DNA of 64,000 nt from positions 309,395 to 373,394 of the forward strand of contig CAJHNH020000845.1 of assembly GCA_905116865.2 (NCBI GenBank). Direction: 5' to 3'. Origin of the DNA: Candidula unifasciata (lineage: Eukaryota; Mollusca; Gastropoda; Stylommatophora; Geomitridae). How positions within the stretch are numbered: position 1 is the stretch's first letter; the number at the start of each line of letters is the position of its first letter. A program made the translations under genes and the position numbers. Positions 11,410 to 22,166 of the stretch are shown piece after piece. The notes under the pieces are model-generated. The model saw nothing but the letters and a program-made list of their open reading frames with translations. It made no database searches and had not been told where the DNA came from.

Positions 11410-11970
11410 TGATTGATTTCTTGATGATCCTCGGGTCTGGAGTATTTGAGGCTTTTGGCTGGATGTGGGGGAATTTGAGTTCTGGCTGGATGTGGAGAAT
11501 TTGAGTTCTGGCTGGATGTGGGGAATTTGAGTTCTGGCTGGATGTGGAGAATTTGAGTTCTGGCTGGATGTGGAGAATTTGAGCTCTGGCTGGATGTGGG
11601 GAATTTGAGTTCTGGCTGGATGTGGGGAATTTGAGTTTGGCTGGGTGTGGGGAATTTGAGTTCTGACTGGATGTTTAGAATTTGAGTTCTGGCTGGATGT
11701 GGGGAATTTGAGTTCTGGCTGGGTGTGGGGAATTTGAGTTCTGGCTGGATGTGGGGAATTTGAGTTCTGGCTGGATGTGGAGAATTTGAGTTCTGGCTGG
11801 ATGTGGAGAATTTGAGCTCTGGCTGGATGTGGGGAATTTGAGTTCTGGCTGGATGTGGAGAATTTGAGTTCTGGCTGGATGTGGAGAATTTGAGTTCTGG
11901 CTGGATGTGGAGAATTTGAGTTCTGGCTGGATGTGGGGAATTTGAGTTCTGGCTGGGTGTGGTGAATATG
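11410..11970. repeat. 26-bp minisatellite, about 21 units
   Basis: The unit core is TTCTGGCTGGATGTGG followed by a G/A-variant GGAATTTGAG. Units alternate between TGTGGGGAA and TGTGGAGAA forms, with rare TGGGTGTGG and TGTTTAGAA variants. The array begins abruptly after ATGATCCTCGGG and grades at its right edge into the related array at 11970-12650. Confidence 0.92.
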
Positions 11971-12655
11971 ATACTTTTTATTGGATATGTATTTAAGACC
12001 TAACTGGATGTGTTGATATTTAAGGCTTGGTTAGATGTGTGTATGTGTTTAAGGCTTCTGTTTGGATGTGTGTATGTATTTGAGACTTGGTTAGATGTAT
12101 GTATGTATTCTAGGCTTCTGGTTGGATGTGTGTGTGTATTTAAGGCTTCTGGTTGGATGTGTGTATGTGTTTGAGGCTTGGTTAGATGTATAGATGTATT
12201 TGAGGCTTGGTTAGATGTATGTATGTATTTGAGGCTTGGTTAGATGTATGTATATGTATTTGAGGCTTCTGGTTAGATGTATGTATGTATTTGAGGCTTG
12301 GTAGGTGTATGTATGTATTTGAGGCTTGGTAAGATGTATGTATATGTATTTGAGGCTTCTGGTTAGATGTATGTATGTATTTGAGGCTTGGTAGGTGTAT
12401 GTATTTGAGGCTTCTGGTTGGATGTGTGTATGTATTTGAGGCTTGGTTGAATGTGTATTTGTATTTGAGGCTTTGTTGAATGTGCGTATGTATTTGAGGC
12501 TTGGTTGTATATGTGAACGTATTTGAATGTGGATATGGATTCTAGACTTTTGGTTAGAGGAGTGTATGTATTTGAGGCTTCTAGTTGGATGTCTATGTAT
12601 TTGAGGCTTCTAGTTGGATGTGTATGTATTTGAGACTTGGTTGGATGTGTGATCA
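11970..12655. repeat. Degenerate minisatellite of about 27-29 bp related to its left neighbour
   Basis: Units contain TTTGAGGCTT(CT)GGTT(G/A)GATGT followed by a variable GTAT-rich spacer. The shared GGTTGGATGT/GGCTGGATGT and ATTTGAG words indicate common ancestry with the homogeneous 26-bp array. Here unit length varies because the (GTAT)n part expands and contracts. Confidence 0.85.
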
Positions 12656-12659
12656 TGTA

Positions 12660-13555
12660 GGGTTCACAGTTTATTCTTCGGTTCCGTCTTATCCTGTGCA
12701 GTTTAAATCCACCCATTAGACTTTTCTTGACAACGTCAACATCAGTCTTAGGGTTAGTTTTGGATGTCTTTGTTTGCTTGCAGTAGCTGGACAAAGTCGT
12801 CACACTTCAAGTCAACATCAGTCTTAGGGTTAGTTTTGGACGTCTTCGTTCGCTTGCAGTAGCTGGACAAAGTCGTCACACTTCAAGTCCAAGTCGAGTC
12901 TGAAGTCATTGCCATGAAGTCCCCAGGTTAGGTCATCAAGAATGCTTTCAAGGAAGTCGAGTCTCAAGTTACTGCCATAAAGTCCCCAGGCTAGGTCATC
13001 AAGAATGCTTTCAAGTAAGTCGAGTCTCAAGACAAGTCACTCCAAGTATCAAGTTATTTGCAAGTCATGCGTTGATCAATGAAAAAAAAAATTCAGGAAA
13101 TGCCAGTGAAAAAAAAAATAATCAAAATCTCTACATATATGAAAGAGGGAGAAATCGAATGCTAGATAAATAAATCACAACAGAATCTACTCTGTCCTGT
13201 TCTAAATCTGACGTTTTAAATGGTGAAGTTGATCACCAAACCTCAAAATTACTGCTCGCGAAAAACGAGTCATACCAAGTCGTCAAAACTACAAGTCGCA
13301 AGTCGAGCAAGGAAACTTCAATGCTACAAGTCGTTAAGGCGCACACAATTTCAAGTCGCACCAACATGAGTTCCGACCTCTGTCAGATTGTTCCCCATTT
13401 AAGTGTCTGTGAATGTATTGTGTGATCGTTTCTCCTCAGGATGCTCCTAACATATCGCAGTAACATAAAACTGTTATGTTATGAAACAAACAAACAGATA
13501 ATGTGTTGATCAGCACTAACAAAAAGAAGTAGAAAGACCGAAGGACACACTATAA
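12660..13555. repeat. Short direct duplications in non-coding DNA
   Basis: A segment of about 74 bp starting GTCAACATCAGTCTTAGGGT is duplicated in tandem (about 12737 and 12811). A segment of about 62 bp holding AAGTCCCCAGG and GTCATCAAGAATGC is then duplicated (about 12902 and 12964). Sequence up to 13380 keeps repeating AAGTCG-type words. No gene is seen. Confidence 0.75.
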
Positions 13556-13785
13556 AAGTTAGTTGCGTATCCTTTACAGGACGTTGCAGAACCAACCCCA
13601 GCATTTGTTTTAGCTGTTGTGCTTTCCTAGGTAAATTTACGTCCAGTAGTTTGCCATTGCTTGTTGGACGGTCGGCTTCTCGATACCACTGTCGAAACCA
13701 GCGCAAGACCCGCAGCTGGGATCGAACCCGGCACCCAGGCATTACCAAACGCGTTTGTAAAGCCTAAGCCACAGACGCCGACGAA
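13555..13785 (-). repeat. tRNA-derived SINE family 2, copy 1
   Basis: Reverse-oriented. On the - strand the head has TGGCTTAGGCTTTAC (A-box position) and CCGGGTTCGATCCC (B box). It is followed by TGGTTTCGACAGTGGTATCG, AATGGCAAACTACTGGACGT and GGTTGGTTCTGCAACGTCCT. Other copies lie at 37460-37690, 41945-42180, 33480-33612 (partial) and 60770-60900 (partial). Confidence 0.85.
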
Positions 13786-13914
13786 GGACACACTAGACAA
13801 TATAAAAATTAGAAGCTTTAGTTAAAGATGTTTATGTTTGTGACCTTAGGTCGTTCTACTTATTTTTGTGAGTGCCAGTGCCGAACGATACATTGTCTGT
13901 CTGTTTGACTGCCA

Positions 13915-14640
13915 ACGTCACACGGCAGGGACTATAAGAAGAAGACAGGAGACAGAAGGTTGTGGATAGACATGACTACCAACGCCACACGGCAGGGACT
14001 ATAAGAAGAAGACAGGAGACAGAAGGTTGTGGATAAACATGACCACCAACGCCACAGGGCAGGGACTTTAGGAAAAAAAAGACAGGAGACAGAAGGTTGT
14101 GGATAGACTTGTCTACCAACGCCACACGGCAGAGACTTTAGGAAGAAGAAGACAGGAGATTTAAGGTTGTGGATAAACATGACTACTAACGCCAGAGAGG
14201 CATGGACTTGGAAGAAGAAGAAGACCGAAAGTTGTAGATAGACATGACTACCAACGCCACACGGCAGGGACTTGAAGAGAAAGAAAATGACACGAGACAG
14301 AAGGTTGTGGATAGACACGACTACCAACGCCACACGGCAGAGACTTTAGGAAGAAGAAGACACGAGACAGAAGGTTGTGGATAGACACGACTACCAACGC
14401 CTCACGGCAGAGACTTTAGGAAGAAGAAGACACGAGACAGAAGGTTGTGGATAGACCTGACTACCAACGCCTCACGGCAGAGACTTTAGGAAGAAGAAGA
14501 CACGAGACAGAAGGTTGTGGATAGACTTGACTACCAACGCCACACGGCAAGGACTTTAGGAAGAAGAAGACACGGGACAGAAGGTTGTGGGTAGACCTGA
14601 CTACCAACGCCACACTGCAGAGACTTTAGGAATTAGCTTA
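13915..14640. repeat. 70-bp minisatellite, about 10 units
   Basis: CTACCAACGC recurs every 70 bp in the regular part (14321, 14391, 14461 and so on). Each unit has CACACGGCAG, GACTTTAGGAAGAAGAAGA and ACAGAAGGTTGTGGATAGAC. The left units are more variable in length, through gain or loss of GAA triplets and A runs. The open frame across it on the - strand is an artefact of repetition. Confidence 0.92.
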
Positions 14641-14669
14641 TCCGGCAACTAGAATCTCGTGGCTAGGGC

Positions 14670-15245
14670 AGCAACTTATGTCAGGGTTGCCATATTTGCA
14701 TTTTTGATGCCAGATTCCCACACATTTGGCATATGTGAATTAAACTGGCATAAGATAATAAACCCTGCTGTCCCAGCTGAGATAAAAAGACAAATTATCA
14801 ATACAATCTTTATACCGACATTAGGTTATCAATGTCAGACTTGAACATTAACAAAAGAACACGAAAGAAGACTAACCACCTGTGAAATGAGATGTTTGAG
14901 AATGGCTGCGAATAAAACCAGAAGAGAACGAGTGAGAAACGATGTGATTACAAGAACTATTGGAACCATACCCATCGTTAAATTTATTAAGAAGCAAAGA
15001 ATGAAATGGTTTGGTCACCTAGTGAGAATGAAACCAACGATGCCAGCATCAAGAGCATACAACATGAAAATCGAGACACCAAGAGGCAGGGGAAGACCAA
15101 GAAGAAGATGGATTGAAGGAGTCACGGACAACTTGAGACTTCATAACATCACAGCATATGAAGCGACTGAGCGCGCCCTGGCTCGGTTGCCGATCATCTG
15201 ATAGACTGCGACGCCTAGCGGCACAAGCAGATTTTGACAAAAGAA
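14670..15245 (+). mobile_element. LINE reverse-transcriptase C-terminal fragment
   Basis: Two consecutive frames read NTIFIPTLGYQCQT (the LINE 'YGCE' region) and then MRCLRMAANKTRRERVRNDV, KKQRMKWFGHLVRMKP and GRGRPRRRWIEGVTDNL. These match the region after the reverse-transcriptase domain. A stop separates the two, and the 5' part of the LINE is absent. The segment starts with CAGGGTTGCCATA at about 14685, a word whose reverse complement recurs just upstream of ACP1. Confidence 0.75.
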
Positions 15246-15249
15246 GAAA

Positions 15250-15590
15250 GAAAGAAGATAATAAAATGGCATATTTGGGGTTTTCCTAGCTTTTTTAAAT
15301 AAAGACATGCTCACATTTTCTTCATGGTTCCTTTATGAGAAAGACGCAGATTTACTAAAAGCAATGTAAGCCCACAGTTAACATCTTTATTTCAGTTTCA
15401 CTTTGTTGTGATGTCCTGGTACAGACTAAGGGAGATTTCTTATTGTATGATATGTTGTTGTCCTCCTAAACGGATCGTGACTGCGATAAATCAAGACCCT
15501 CTGTAACTTATGTTAATTTACTAGAATAAATGCAGGATATAAAACTAAAACCCACCACTGATACCAAGTGATTCAGACTGTTCCGAAACT
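15250..15590. other. Non-coding spacer between two LINE fragments
   Basis: No gene or repeat is recognised. Confidence 0.35.
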
Positions 15591-15599
15591 ACTTGAGGC

Positions 15600-16163
15600 C
15601 AGAAAATGAGGATATAGACCTAGTTGCAGCCTAAATGACATCATATCTGGTGAAGAGTGGATACCTGTGCCTCATGAGTTTATTTGTACATTTTCCTGTA
15701 TTGCCACACTCAACAGGCGATGTAGAGAAGAGAATCCGGTTGCTGTTAATGCAGAGGTCAACGCTCTCATCAGTGAAAATTCAGACTAAGCAGATGCATT
15801 AATCTACACAGACGGATTCGTTATACGCCAAAAAAGAAGCGCATGGGCATTCACAGCACGCTCAGCTGGCAGGACAGTCAAAGAAGCCAACGGTGCCTTC
15901 TCCATGACAACCAGTAGCATGACCATAGAGATGATGGCAGTGACGCAAGCACTTGCCTGGCTTGAAACACAAAAATACACCCGCGTGTGTATACTCAGTG
16001 ATTCAATGAGTATGGTCCGGAAGGTTCCGGCAGGTTCAGTGCGAAGCCAATGGCTTGAATCATTACAGAAGTCCACTGTGCGTGGAGTCGCCTTTATTTT
16101 TGTTCTGGGACACGCAGACGTCGATGGAAATGAAAGAGCTGACAAGTTGGCTGGATCCGCTAT
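15600..16163 (+). mobile_element. RNase H LINE, left half (split by the LTR element)
   Basis: This is nearly the same sequence as 28140-28700. It encodes the RNase H domain: a TDG.VI..RRSAWAF first strand, SMTIEMMAVTQALAWL with the acidic residue, VCILSDSMSMV and FIFVLGHADVDGNERADKLAG. A stop replaces a codon near 15788 (CAGACTAAGC where the other copy has CAGACGAAGC), so this copy was already broken. It is interrupted at GCTAT (16159-16163) by the LTR retrotransposon and resumes at 23883. Confidence 0.9.
16159..16163. repeat. 5-bp target-site duplication (left)
   Basis: GCTAT, matched by the same five bases at 23883-23887. The empty site is visible in the paralogous LINE near 28692. Confidence 0.9.
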
Positions 16164-16792
16164 TATTGTACACTTAATTTGTACATTCTTTTGTATACTT
16201 TATATTCAACCAAGTATTTAGGCCTAGGGTGCCTATTCTAGTATTCCGCTGGATATCTCCTTGATGGATGTGCTACAGTGAAGTCCTGCATTCTATAACT
16301 GGCACACTTGGCACCGACACAGCATCATGTAATACAGTCGCTACCTTTACAAGCCAACAATAACGCTTGTGACAGGCCACATAAACTTTAATGGCATTAA
16401 AGTTACACGTCACAAGATGATGATGATTATTCAATAAAAACGTACGATAATAACTCTTTATTATCTACTCTGAGAATATAAAAGAATTACACTCTTTTCT
16501 CAATGGACTCCTGCCATTATAATAAATAAATAGACATTAAACTGTCTCCCGTGTAAGTAGGGTTAATCAAACTTCACAAAGAAGGAACGTCTGCTTCGAA
16601 CAAGGGAAATATCTTGACTGCCGAATCCTTTGTGTTCTGCAGGAGCCTTTGTGTTAATCGCCCAGCATTCAATTAGCTGGTATCCCAGGTAACAGACCCG
16701 ACCGGTGGCCGCTGTGTGAACCTTTCACCTGCGCTGTGACCACTAGAAGAAACTCGAAGAAACTTTAACTCTTGGACTATAAGATTACAACA
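16164..16792 (-). repeat. 3' LTR of the LTR retrotransposon
   Basis: 629 bp. On the - strand it starts TGTTGTAATCTTATAG and ends GTGTACAATA, so the canonical TG start is present while the strict shared end extends three bases past GTGTACA. It contains an AATAAA-type word on the - strand only in weak form. It differs from the 5' LTR at about two sites, near 16233 (C against T) and 16560 (G against C). Confidence 0.95.
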
Positions 16793-17272
16793 GCTTATCC
16801 CCTCCTCTCACAAACTGAAAATCTACGTTTTCAGTTGCACAATTTTAACTCTGTTGTAGTCATCTAGACAACTTATATTCGAATATACCTAGTGAAATCA
16901 ACATGCAGTTAAGTGAGAATGCATGTAAACGAAATGATGATAACTTTTGTTATAATAAGAATGCATGTAAACAAAATGATGATAACTTTTGTTATAATAA
17001 GACATGAAATAAACAACAAGAAATACAATATAATATCATAACTGGTTCACTAATAACTCATAAGCTAAATCCACATATCATAATTACTGTCAATCCCAAT
17101 AAATGGAATCATCTGTCCAAAACACTTGAGAAATTAACTAACTAAACACTTCTCATAGGTATGTCCTTGAAATATACATATCTGGATAAAGTATGTTGAT
17201 ACCAATATATATAAGCATCCATTGCAGTGTAGTGAGGTATAAAAATTCCAATGTGAAAAGGAACTGATTGTC
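16793..17272 (-). other. 3' non-coding part of the LTR element with polypurine tract
   Basis: Immediately upstream of the 3' LTR, the - strand reads GAGAGGAGGGGATAAGC (16793-16810), a good polypurine tract for plus-strand priming. Between it and the pol stop lies a tandem duplication of about 41 bp near 16915-17003 (GCATGTAAACGAAATGATGA type). No env or other frame is seen. Confidence 0.85.
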
Positions 17273-20200
17273 TCATGACGTACAAGGTAATCTGGACAAA
17301 TAGTCAGCAAGTACGTTCTCCTTACCACTCCGGTAGATGATGGTATAGTTAAACGTCTGAAGAAACAATGTCCAACGAAGAATACGGGCATTTGTTACAG
17401 ACCCTGTGTTCAAAACAGCAAGTGACTTGTGGTCTGTAATTACATAAAACGTTCTCCCTATTAGGTACCTGGAGAATTTAAAGATGGACCAGTAAATTCC
17501 CAGTGCTTCTCTCTCTCCGACACTATAGCGTGTTTCAGTGTCGGACAATTTGCGACTTGCATAGAGGCAAGGATGTAAAGTCCCATCGTACATTTGGGAA
17601 ATTACTGCTCCCAGTGCGACATTTGAAGCATCTGAGGAAACATAAAAATCAAGTGATAGATTAGGCAATCTCAGAAATGGTTTATTGTTAAATGTTCTTT
17701 GTATCTGGCTGAGTGCTTGTGCGCAGGATTCATCCCAAAACACCTCTCGAGGCATCGTCTTTCTTGTCAACTCAGACAACACAGATGTTATAGAGGAATA
17801 ATGGGGAATAAATTTAGCGTAGAAGTTACACAGACCCAGTAGAGCTCTAACATGCTTTTTGGTTTTTGGGGTAGGGATTTTTAGAATTTTGCCCACATTA
17901 TTGTCTTCTGGTTTAAGTAGACCATTTCCAACAACATGACCCAAAAATGTTAGCTCATGAAATGCTATCTGGACCTTAGAAGGTCGGATGGTTAAGCCAA
18001 AACTTTTAATTTTATCAAGAAGAGATTTCAAACCCTGAATGTGTGCATCCAGATCATTATGAAATAGTAAGAGATCATCTAAATAGTAGATAACGTCTGA
18101 ACGACCTTGAGCTAACTTCCTAACCAAGCGTGTGAATGTAGCTGGAGCATTGGTTAGCCCAAAACTCAAATATCTAAATTGAAACAAGCCTCGAGGTGTC
18201 TGGAAGGCAGTATATTGTCTAGCCTCCTCAGCAAGTGGGATTTGCCAATATCCTTTTGACAAATCTAGCCTTGTGAAATATTTAGCTCCTGCTAACCTGT
18301 GAAACAAATCCTCTATATTTGGCATATTTTCTGCATCTAAAACAGTAACACGGTTTAATTTTCTGTAGTCAATACAGATGCGAATGTTTCCATCCTTCTT
18401 CTTAACAATTACCATGGGAAAAGAATATGGTGATGAGGATGGTTCTATGATTCCTAGACGCAACATCTCGTCAATTTCCTTCTCAACCGCTTCCTGATAG
18501 TGTAGCGGTAGATTATATGGTCGCAACTTGATTGGACAATCATCAACTAACTTAATGGTGTGTACAGCTTGCGTTGTTCTACCCGGAATGTCAGTAAACG
18601 TAGTTGGAAATTTCTGTAAGAGTTGTTGGAATTTATGTTGGTATTCTTGGGAAATAGATGGTGAAATTTCTACATCTTTCCAAGACTCCTTTGGCTCTAA
18701 TGCAGGCAACACAATATGCAATGAGGTACTTTCCTCAGCATTACATGGAGTTTCGTCAACAACGTAACAGAAATTAGCGTCTGAATTAAGCCTATCTGTG
18801 TTCTCAATCTCCCTATTAGCAGTATCGATAACTGTCTCTAGTTCTGCTGGACGTGGTTTAAAAAGCTTGAGCATATTAATGTGGTATACTTTTCTATGTC
18901 CTCTCACATCAACCAGATAGTCTACAGATGAAATCTTTTTCACTACCTCGAATGGACCCTGCCAGCATGTCAACAGTCGATTTGACGTGTCTGGTAGAAG
19001 AAGAAGAACCTGCTCAGAAGGTTTCAATGAAATCAGTCGACGTCCCTTGTTAGCATATTCACGGTGTCGACTTCCTGCAACATCCAGGCTTTGTCTAGCA
19101 ATTTCACAACCAGAGATAATTTTGTGACGCAACTCTGTCACAAACTCAGAGTATGTTTCAAGAGAACCCTCCCTGTCTCGGTCTGACCACTGATCTTTTA
19201 AAATAGACAAAGGGCCTCTTGGATTGGCACCGTAAACAAGCTCAAAAGGTGAAAATCCAGTACTGGCTTGCGGAACCTCCCTGTATGCAAAAAGTACAGC
19301 AGGCAGATACCTATCCCAGTCATCTGGAAATTCAGCTGTAACTTTTGCTAGCATGGCTTTTAAGCGCCCGTTAAAATTTTCTACCACACCATTTGACTTC
19401 GGATTATACCGAGCTGAAAATACGTGTGCGATCGACAGAAGTTTGTCAAAAGACTGCATGGTCTCTGAGATGAACTGAGATCCATGGTCTGATAAAATGG
19501 TATCAGGAAACCCTAGTCTAGAAAATATAGATATAAGAGCTTCAGCTACTGCCTCTGTGGTGATAAATTTCATCGGCACCGCCTCGGGCCAACGAGAAGC
19601 AAGGTCAATAAAGGTTAATATGTAGCGATATCCTCTTTTTGACATAATAGAAAGTGGTCCAACAATGTCGATAGCTACTTTCTCGAATGGACGAAATGGT
19701 AAGTCTGTCTTTTGGATTGGAGCATTTTGTGATGCATCCTTTCTTGCCATCCGTTGACACTGCTGACATGACCTGCAATATGTCTTGATGTCTTTAGAGA
19801 AACCTGGCCAGTAAAATTGAGAAAGAATCCTTCTCTGTGTCTTACCAGTACCTAAGTGCCCTGCAAAAGGAATATCATGTGCAGTCTTTAGAACCTCGAC
19901 CCTATGTGCTTTAGGTACCACTAGTTGTTTGTAAATATGGAGTGCAGCCTCGAAGTAACGCATCAACAGTCCATTCTTGACATAAAATTGCCATTTCCCA
20001 TTTCTGGCATGTTGGTAACCTGGCAACATCGCTTTCTCAAAACACTTTTTCAAAGTTGGATCTGCCTTCTGCGCAGCTGCAAATGATGCTGCAGTGACTG
20101 ATGGTGATGCTGAAACTGGTGTGTTTTCAGTCAAACCACACTCAATTGTTATCCGATCAGTCTGTGGTGCTTCTGGTAACTGGTTGAGAGCACTATATCT

Positions 20201-20989
20201 GTCTATGCGCTGCTGCTGTGCTCGTGTAACAGCATTGGCCACTGTGTCATTGTCGTTGTTCCATTTCTTAATATCTTCTGTTGTACAAGCTCGCACACCT
20301 GGAACTGTACCAAGAATGATATCTGGTGAACCTCGGTTTACGACACATACCTCTGCAACTCCGGTAAAATGGGGACATCTAATTTTCACAATTGCAAGTG
20401 GATATTTTTCAAGATTTCCACCGAATGTGCGGCATTTAGCATACCTCCCTGTATAGGCAGATGCAGGGACTAAGTATCTTGCCACGCCGATAACGTTCGC
20501 GCCTGTGTCCCTTAGAACTGTGCATCTTACCTTGCCAATGTACCCAAAATGAAGAGGTAATCCACATTCTGTAGGCATAGCGGACAAAGCAGGATACAAT
20601 ATATCAGGTCGAACTCTGACCTGTACTGTATCGCTGTGGCCGGCATGTGTTATGTCCTCTACCTGAACTGCATTGCCCTGTCTTGGTGTAACTCTAGGAC
20701 AGAATCTTTTCAGGTGATTCCCCCCCACACACAAAGCATTTAATGTTGTTATCATGGTGCCTTCTCCTGTCTGGTGTCGGAGATTCGTCATCCCGTCTAT
20801 AACCTTTGTGATGACACTGGTCTGATCGGTGACGCCAGGAAGAACAGTACTGACAACCTCTAGGCCGGCTAAAGTACCTATGTGACTGTTCTGTCTTCTG
20901 AAAGGCTCTATCTGGTCGTCTGGAACGATCATAGCTGTGGCTTCTAAAGTGACCTGCTCTGCCAAAAGTGTGAGGTTTCTGAGCAACAT
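17273..20989 (-). CDS. pol: pol polyprotein: protease, integrase, reverse transcriptase, RNase H
   Basis: The open frame has 1238 codons and no stop. Domains in order (residues of this frame): retropepsin with DTG at about 161-163 and an ILG flap-side motif at about 225. Integrase zinc finger, H371, H378, C408 and C411. Integrase core with D441, D501 and E537, exactly 35 residues between the last two. GPF module at about 676. Reverse transcriptase from about 800, with TRLDLSKGYWQ around 905-915 and the catalytic YLDD at about 969-972. RNase H with acidic residues in SSDAS, GEREAL, ITDHKSL and LADYLSR. All visible catalytic residues are present. Residues before about 88 overlap gag in another frame, so the annotated first Met is probably not used and pol is reached by frame change from gag. 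Integrase before reverse transcriptase is the notable feature. Ordinary Ty3/gypsy elements have the reverse order. Confidence 0.95.
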   Translation of the reverse strand: MLLRNLTLLAEQVTLEATAMIVPDDQIEPFRRQNSHIGTLAGLEVVSTVLPGVTDQTSVITKVIDGMTNLRHQTGEGTMITTLNALCVGGNHLKRFCPRVTPRQGNAVQVEDITHAGHSDTVQVRVRPDILYPALSAMPTECGLPLHFGYIGKVRCTVLRDTGANVIGVARYLVPASAYTGRYAKCRTFGGNLEKYPLAIVKIRCPHFTGVAEVCVVNRGSPDIILGTVPGVRACTTEDIKKWNNDNDTVANAVTRAQQQRIDRYSALNQLPEAPQTDRITIECGLTENTPVSASPSVTAASFAAAQKADPTLKKCFEKAMLPGYQHARNGKWQFYVKNGLLMRYFEAALHIYKQLVVPKAHRVEVLKTAHDIPFAGHLGTGKTQRRILSQFYWPGFSKDIKTYCRSCQQCQRMARKDASQNAPIQKTDLPFRPFEKVAIDIVGPLSIMSKRGYRYILTFIDLASRWPEAVPMKFITTEAVAEALISIFSRLGFPDTILSDHGSQFISETMQSFDKLLSIAHVFSARYNPKSNGVVENFNGRLKAMLAKVTAEFPDDWDRYLPAVLFAYREVPQASTGFSPFELVYGANPRGPLSILKDQWSDRDREGSLETYSEFVTELRHKIISGCEIARQSLDVAGSRHREYANKGRRLISLKPSEQVLLLLPDTSNRLLTCWQGPFEVVKKISSVDYLVDVRGHRKVYHINMLKLFKPRPAELETVIDTANREIENTDRLNSDANFCYVVDETPCNAEESTSLHIVLPALEPKESWKDVEISPSISQEYQHKFQQLLQKFPTTFTDIPGRTTQAVHTIKLVDDCPIKLRPYNLPLHYQEAVEKEIDEMLRLGIIEPSSSPYSFPMVIVKKKDGNIRICIDYRKLNRVTVLDAENMPNIEDLFHRLAGAKYFTRLDLSKGYWQIPLAEEARQYTAFQTPRGLFQFRYLSFGLTNAPATFTRLVRKLAQGRSDVIYYLDDLLLFHNDLDAHIQGLKSLLDKIKSFGLTIRPSKVQIAFHELTFLGHVVGNGLLKPEDNNVGKILKIPTPKTKKHVRALLGLCNFYAKFIPHYSSITSVLSELTRKTMPREVFWDESCAQALSQIQRTFNNKPFLRLPNLSLDFYVSSDASNVALGAVISQMYDGTLHPCLYASRKLSDTETRYSVGEREALGIYWSIFKFSRYLIGRTFYVITDHKSLAVLNTGSVTNARILRWTLFLQTFNYTIIYRSGKENVLADYLSRLPCTS

Positions 20990-22166
20990 TATTTTGCGAA
21001 TAATGTGAGCGGTTCACGCGCATGCTAGATGCGGCAGGAATAGGTTCTGTATAACTTTCCTTTTGCAATGACTTGCCAGGATGAGCACTCATATATTGCT
21101 CACCCAGTTTCACCATTTCCTCAATAGATGGTGGTTTTCTTTCTTGAAAGAAAGCAAACAATCCTGTGCTACAACAGGACAGAATCTTATCCCTAATCAT
21201 CAGGTCTGCTAGACGATCATAAGAATTACCGACCTGCGCCAGAGTTGTCCACCTAGAAAACAAGGTCTTAACATTGGCAACAAAATCACCAAAACTTTTT
21301 TCAGAGGAAGGCATTGTGTTTTTGAATTTTTGACGGTAGTTTTCCTCTGTCAAATTTTGGGAAGCCAATAATTTCTGACGCACTGTCTGGAATGATGCAC
21401 GGTCTTCCAATGGTAAGTTAGTGAACGTGTTTAAGACTGTACCGGTTAGTAGATCTCTAAGACGAGCTACCCACTGTGTCTCAGGAATCTGGGCTGACGA
21501 CATCGTTTCTTGGAATCTGTCCAAAAAAGAGTGTAAACAATCATTTGTTGTTAAAAAGGGCAACTTCGGCCTGTATGACCCATTATTCCTGTCTCGGTTG
21601 GAGAGCTGATCCATCTCCACACTTTTCTTACTCTCGGCCTCCTTAATAGCAATCATTTTATCTCTCTCTACTCTAGCAATTTCTATCTCAGTGTCGAATC
21701 TAAGTTGTTGCTGCTTGTGAGACAATTCTAATTCTCGATCTTTAAATTGCTGCTGCTTATCATTTTCCTGCATCTGCTGCAACATCTGCTCTCTTTTAAA
21801 TGCTATTTCCTGTTCCTTAAGTACCCGTTCTGCCTCTAACTTTTCCTTTTCTAGCCTTATTTGTAGTTCAGCCTTTTCTCTTTCTACACAAATTAGCATT
21901 TCTGACTCTTCTTTTAGTTTTAGTCTTTCTGCCTCTGCTTTTCCTTTTTCTGCCTCTGCTTTTTCTTTTTCTGCCTCTGCTTTTTCTTTTTCTGCATTAA
22001 GAAGTTGTATCTTCAACTCAGAGTCAATTTTCTTCTGCTGTCTTTCTAACGCTCTTTCTTCTCTCTCTGTAATTTCTTTTAATCTGGCTTCGGCAAATTT
22101 TACCAACTCTGGCCCCTCTAAACTCATAGATCGGCCTAGCTCAACAAAATCCGCAAAGGAAGCCAT
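20694..22166 (-). CDS. gag: gag polyprotein of the LTR retrotransposon
   Basis: I choose the ATG at 22166 (MASFADFVELG). The extra upstream 25 codons are hydrophobic leader-type sequence unlikely to belong. The protein has about 490 residues. It shows an N-terminal helical part, a long Lys/Glu/Gln-rich coiled coil, then a capsid-like region (CLHSFLDRFQETM through MSAHPGKS). After an Arg/Ser/His-rich linker comes a perfect CX2CX4HX4C zinc knuckle beginning CQYC. A second knuckle begins CFVC but is cut off because the frame runs into a stop. The pol frame is offset by one base, and the switch point coincides with a run of seven G on the - strand (around 20720). This is either a programmed frameshift site or a length change in the run. 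The break is described only, and I do not reconstruct the joined product. Confidence 0.9.
   Translation of the reverse strand: MASFADFVELGRSMSLEGPELVKFAEARLKEITEREERALERQQKKIDSELKIQLLNAEKEKAEAEKEKAEAEKGKAEAERLKLKEESEMLICVEREKAELQIRLEKEKLEAERVLKEQEIAFKREQMLQQMQENDKQQQFKDRELELSHKQQQLRFDTEIEIARVERDKMIAIKEAESKKSVEMDQLSNRDRNNGSYRPKLPFLTTNDCLHSFLDRFQETMSSAQIPETQWVARLRDLLTGTVLNTFTNLPLEDRASFQTVRQKLLASQNLTEENYRQKFKNTMPSSEKSFGDFVANVKTLFSRWTTLAQVGNSYDRLADLMIRDKILSCCSTGLFAFFQERKPPSIEEMVKLGEQYMSAHPGKSLQKESYTEPIPAASSMRVNRSHYSQNNVAQKPHTFGRAGHFRSHSYDRSRRPDRAFQKTEQSHRYFSRPRGCQYCSSWRHRSDQCHHKGYRRDDESPTPDRRRHHDNNIKCFVCGGESPEKILS

Noticed and set aside
12363..12803. 146-codon frame with Thr/Ser/Lys/Gln-rich repeats
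   Set aside because: Covers the degenerate 27-29 bp minisatellite and its edge, with no conserved motif.
13932..14333. 133-codon hydrophobic frame on the - strand
   Set aside because: Translation of the 70-bp minisatellite.
15904..16221. Stand-alone RNase H gene
   Set aside because: It is the RNase H part of the interrupted LINE and runs into the LTR element at its 3' end.
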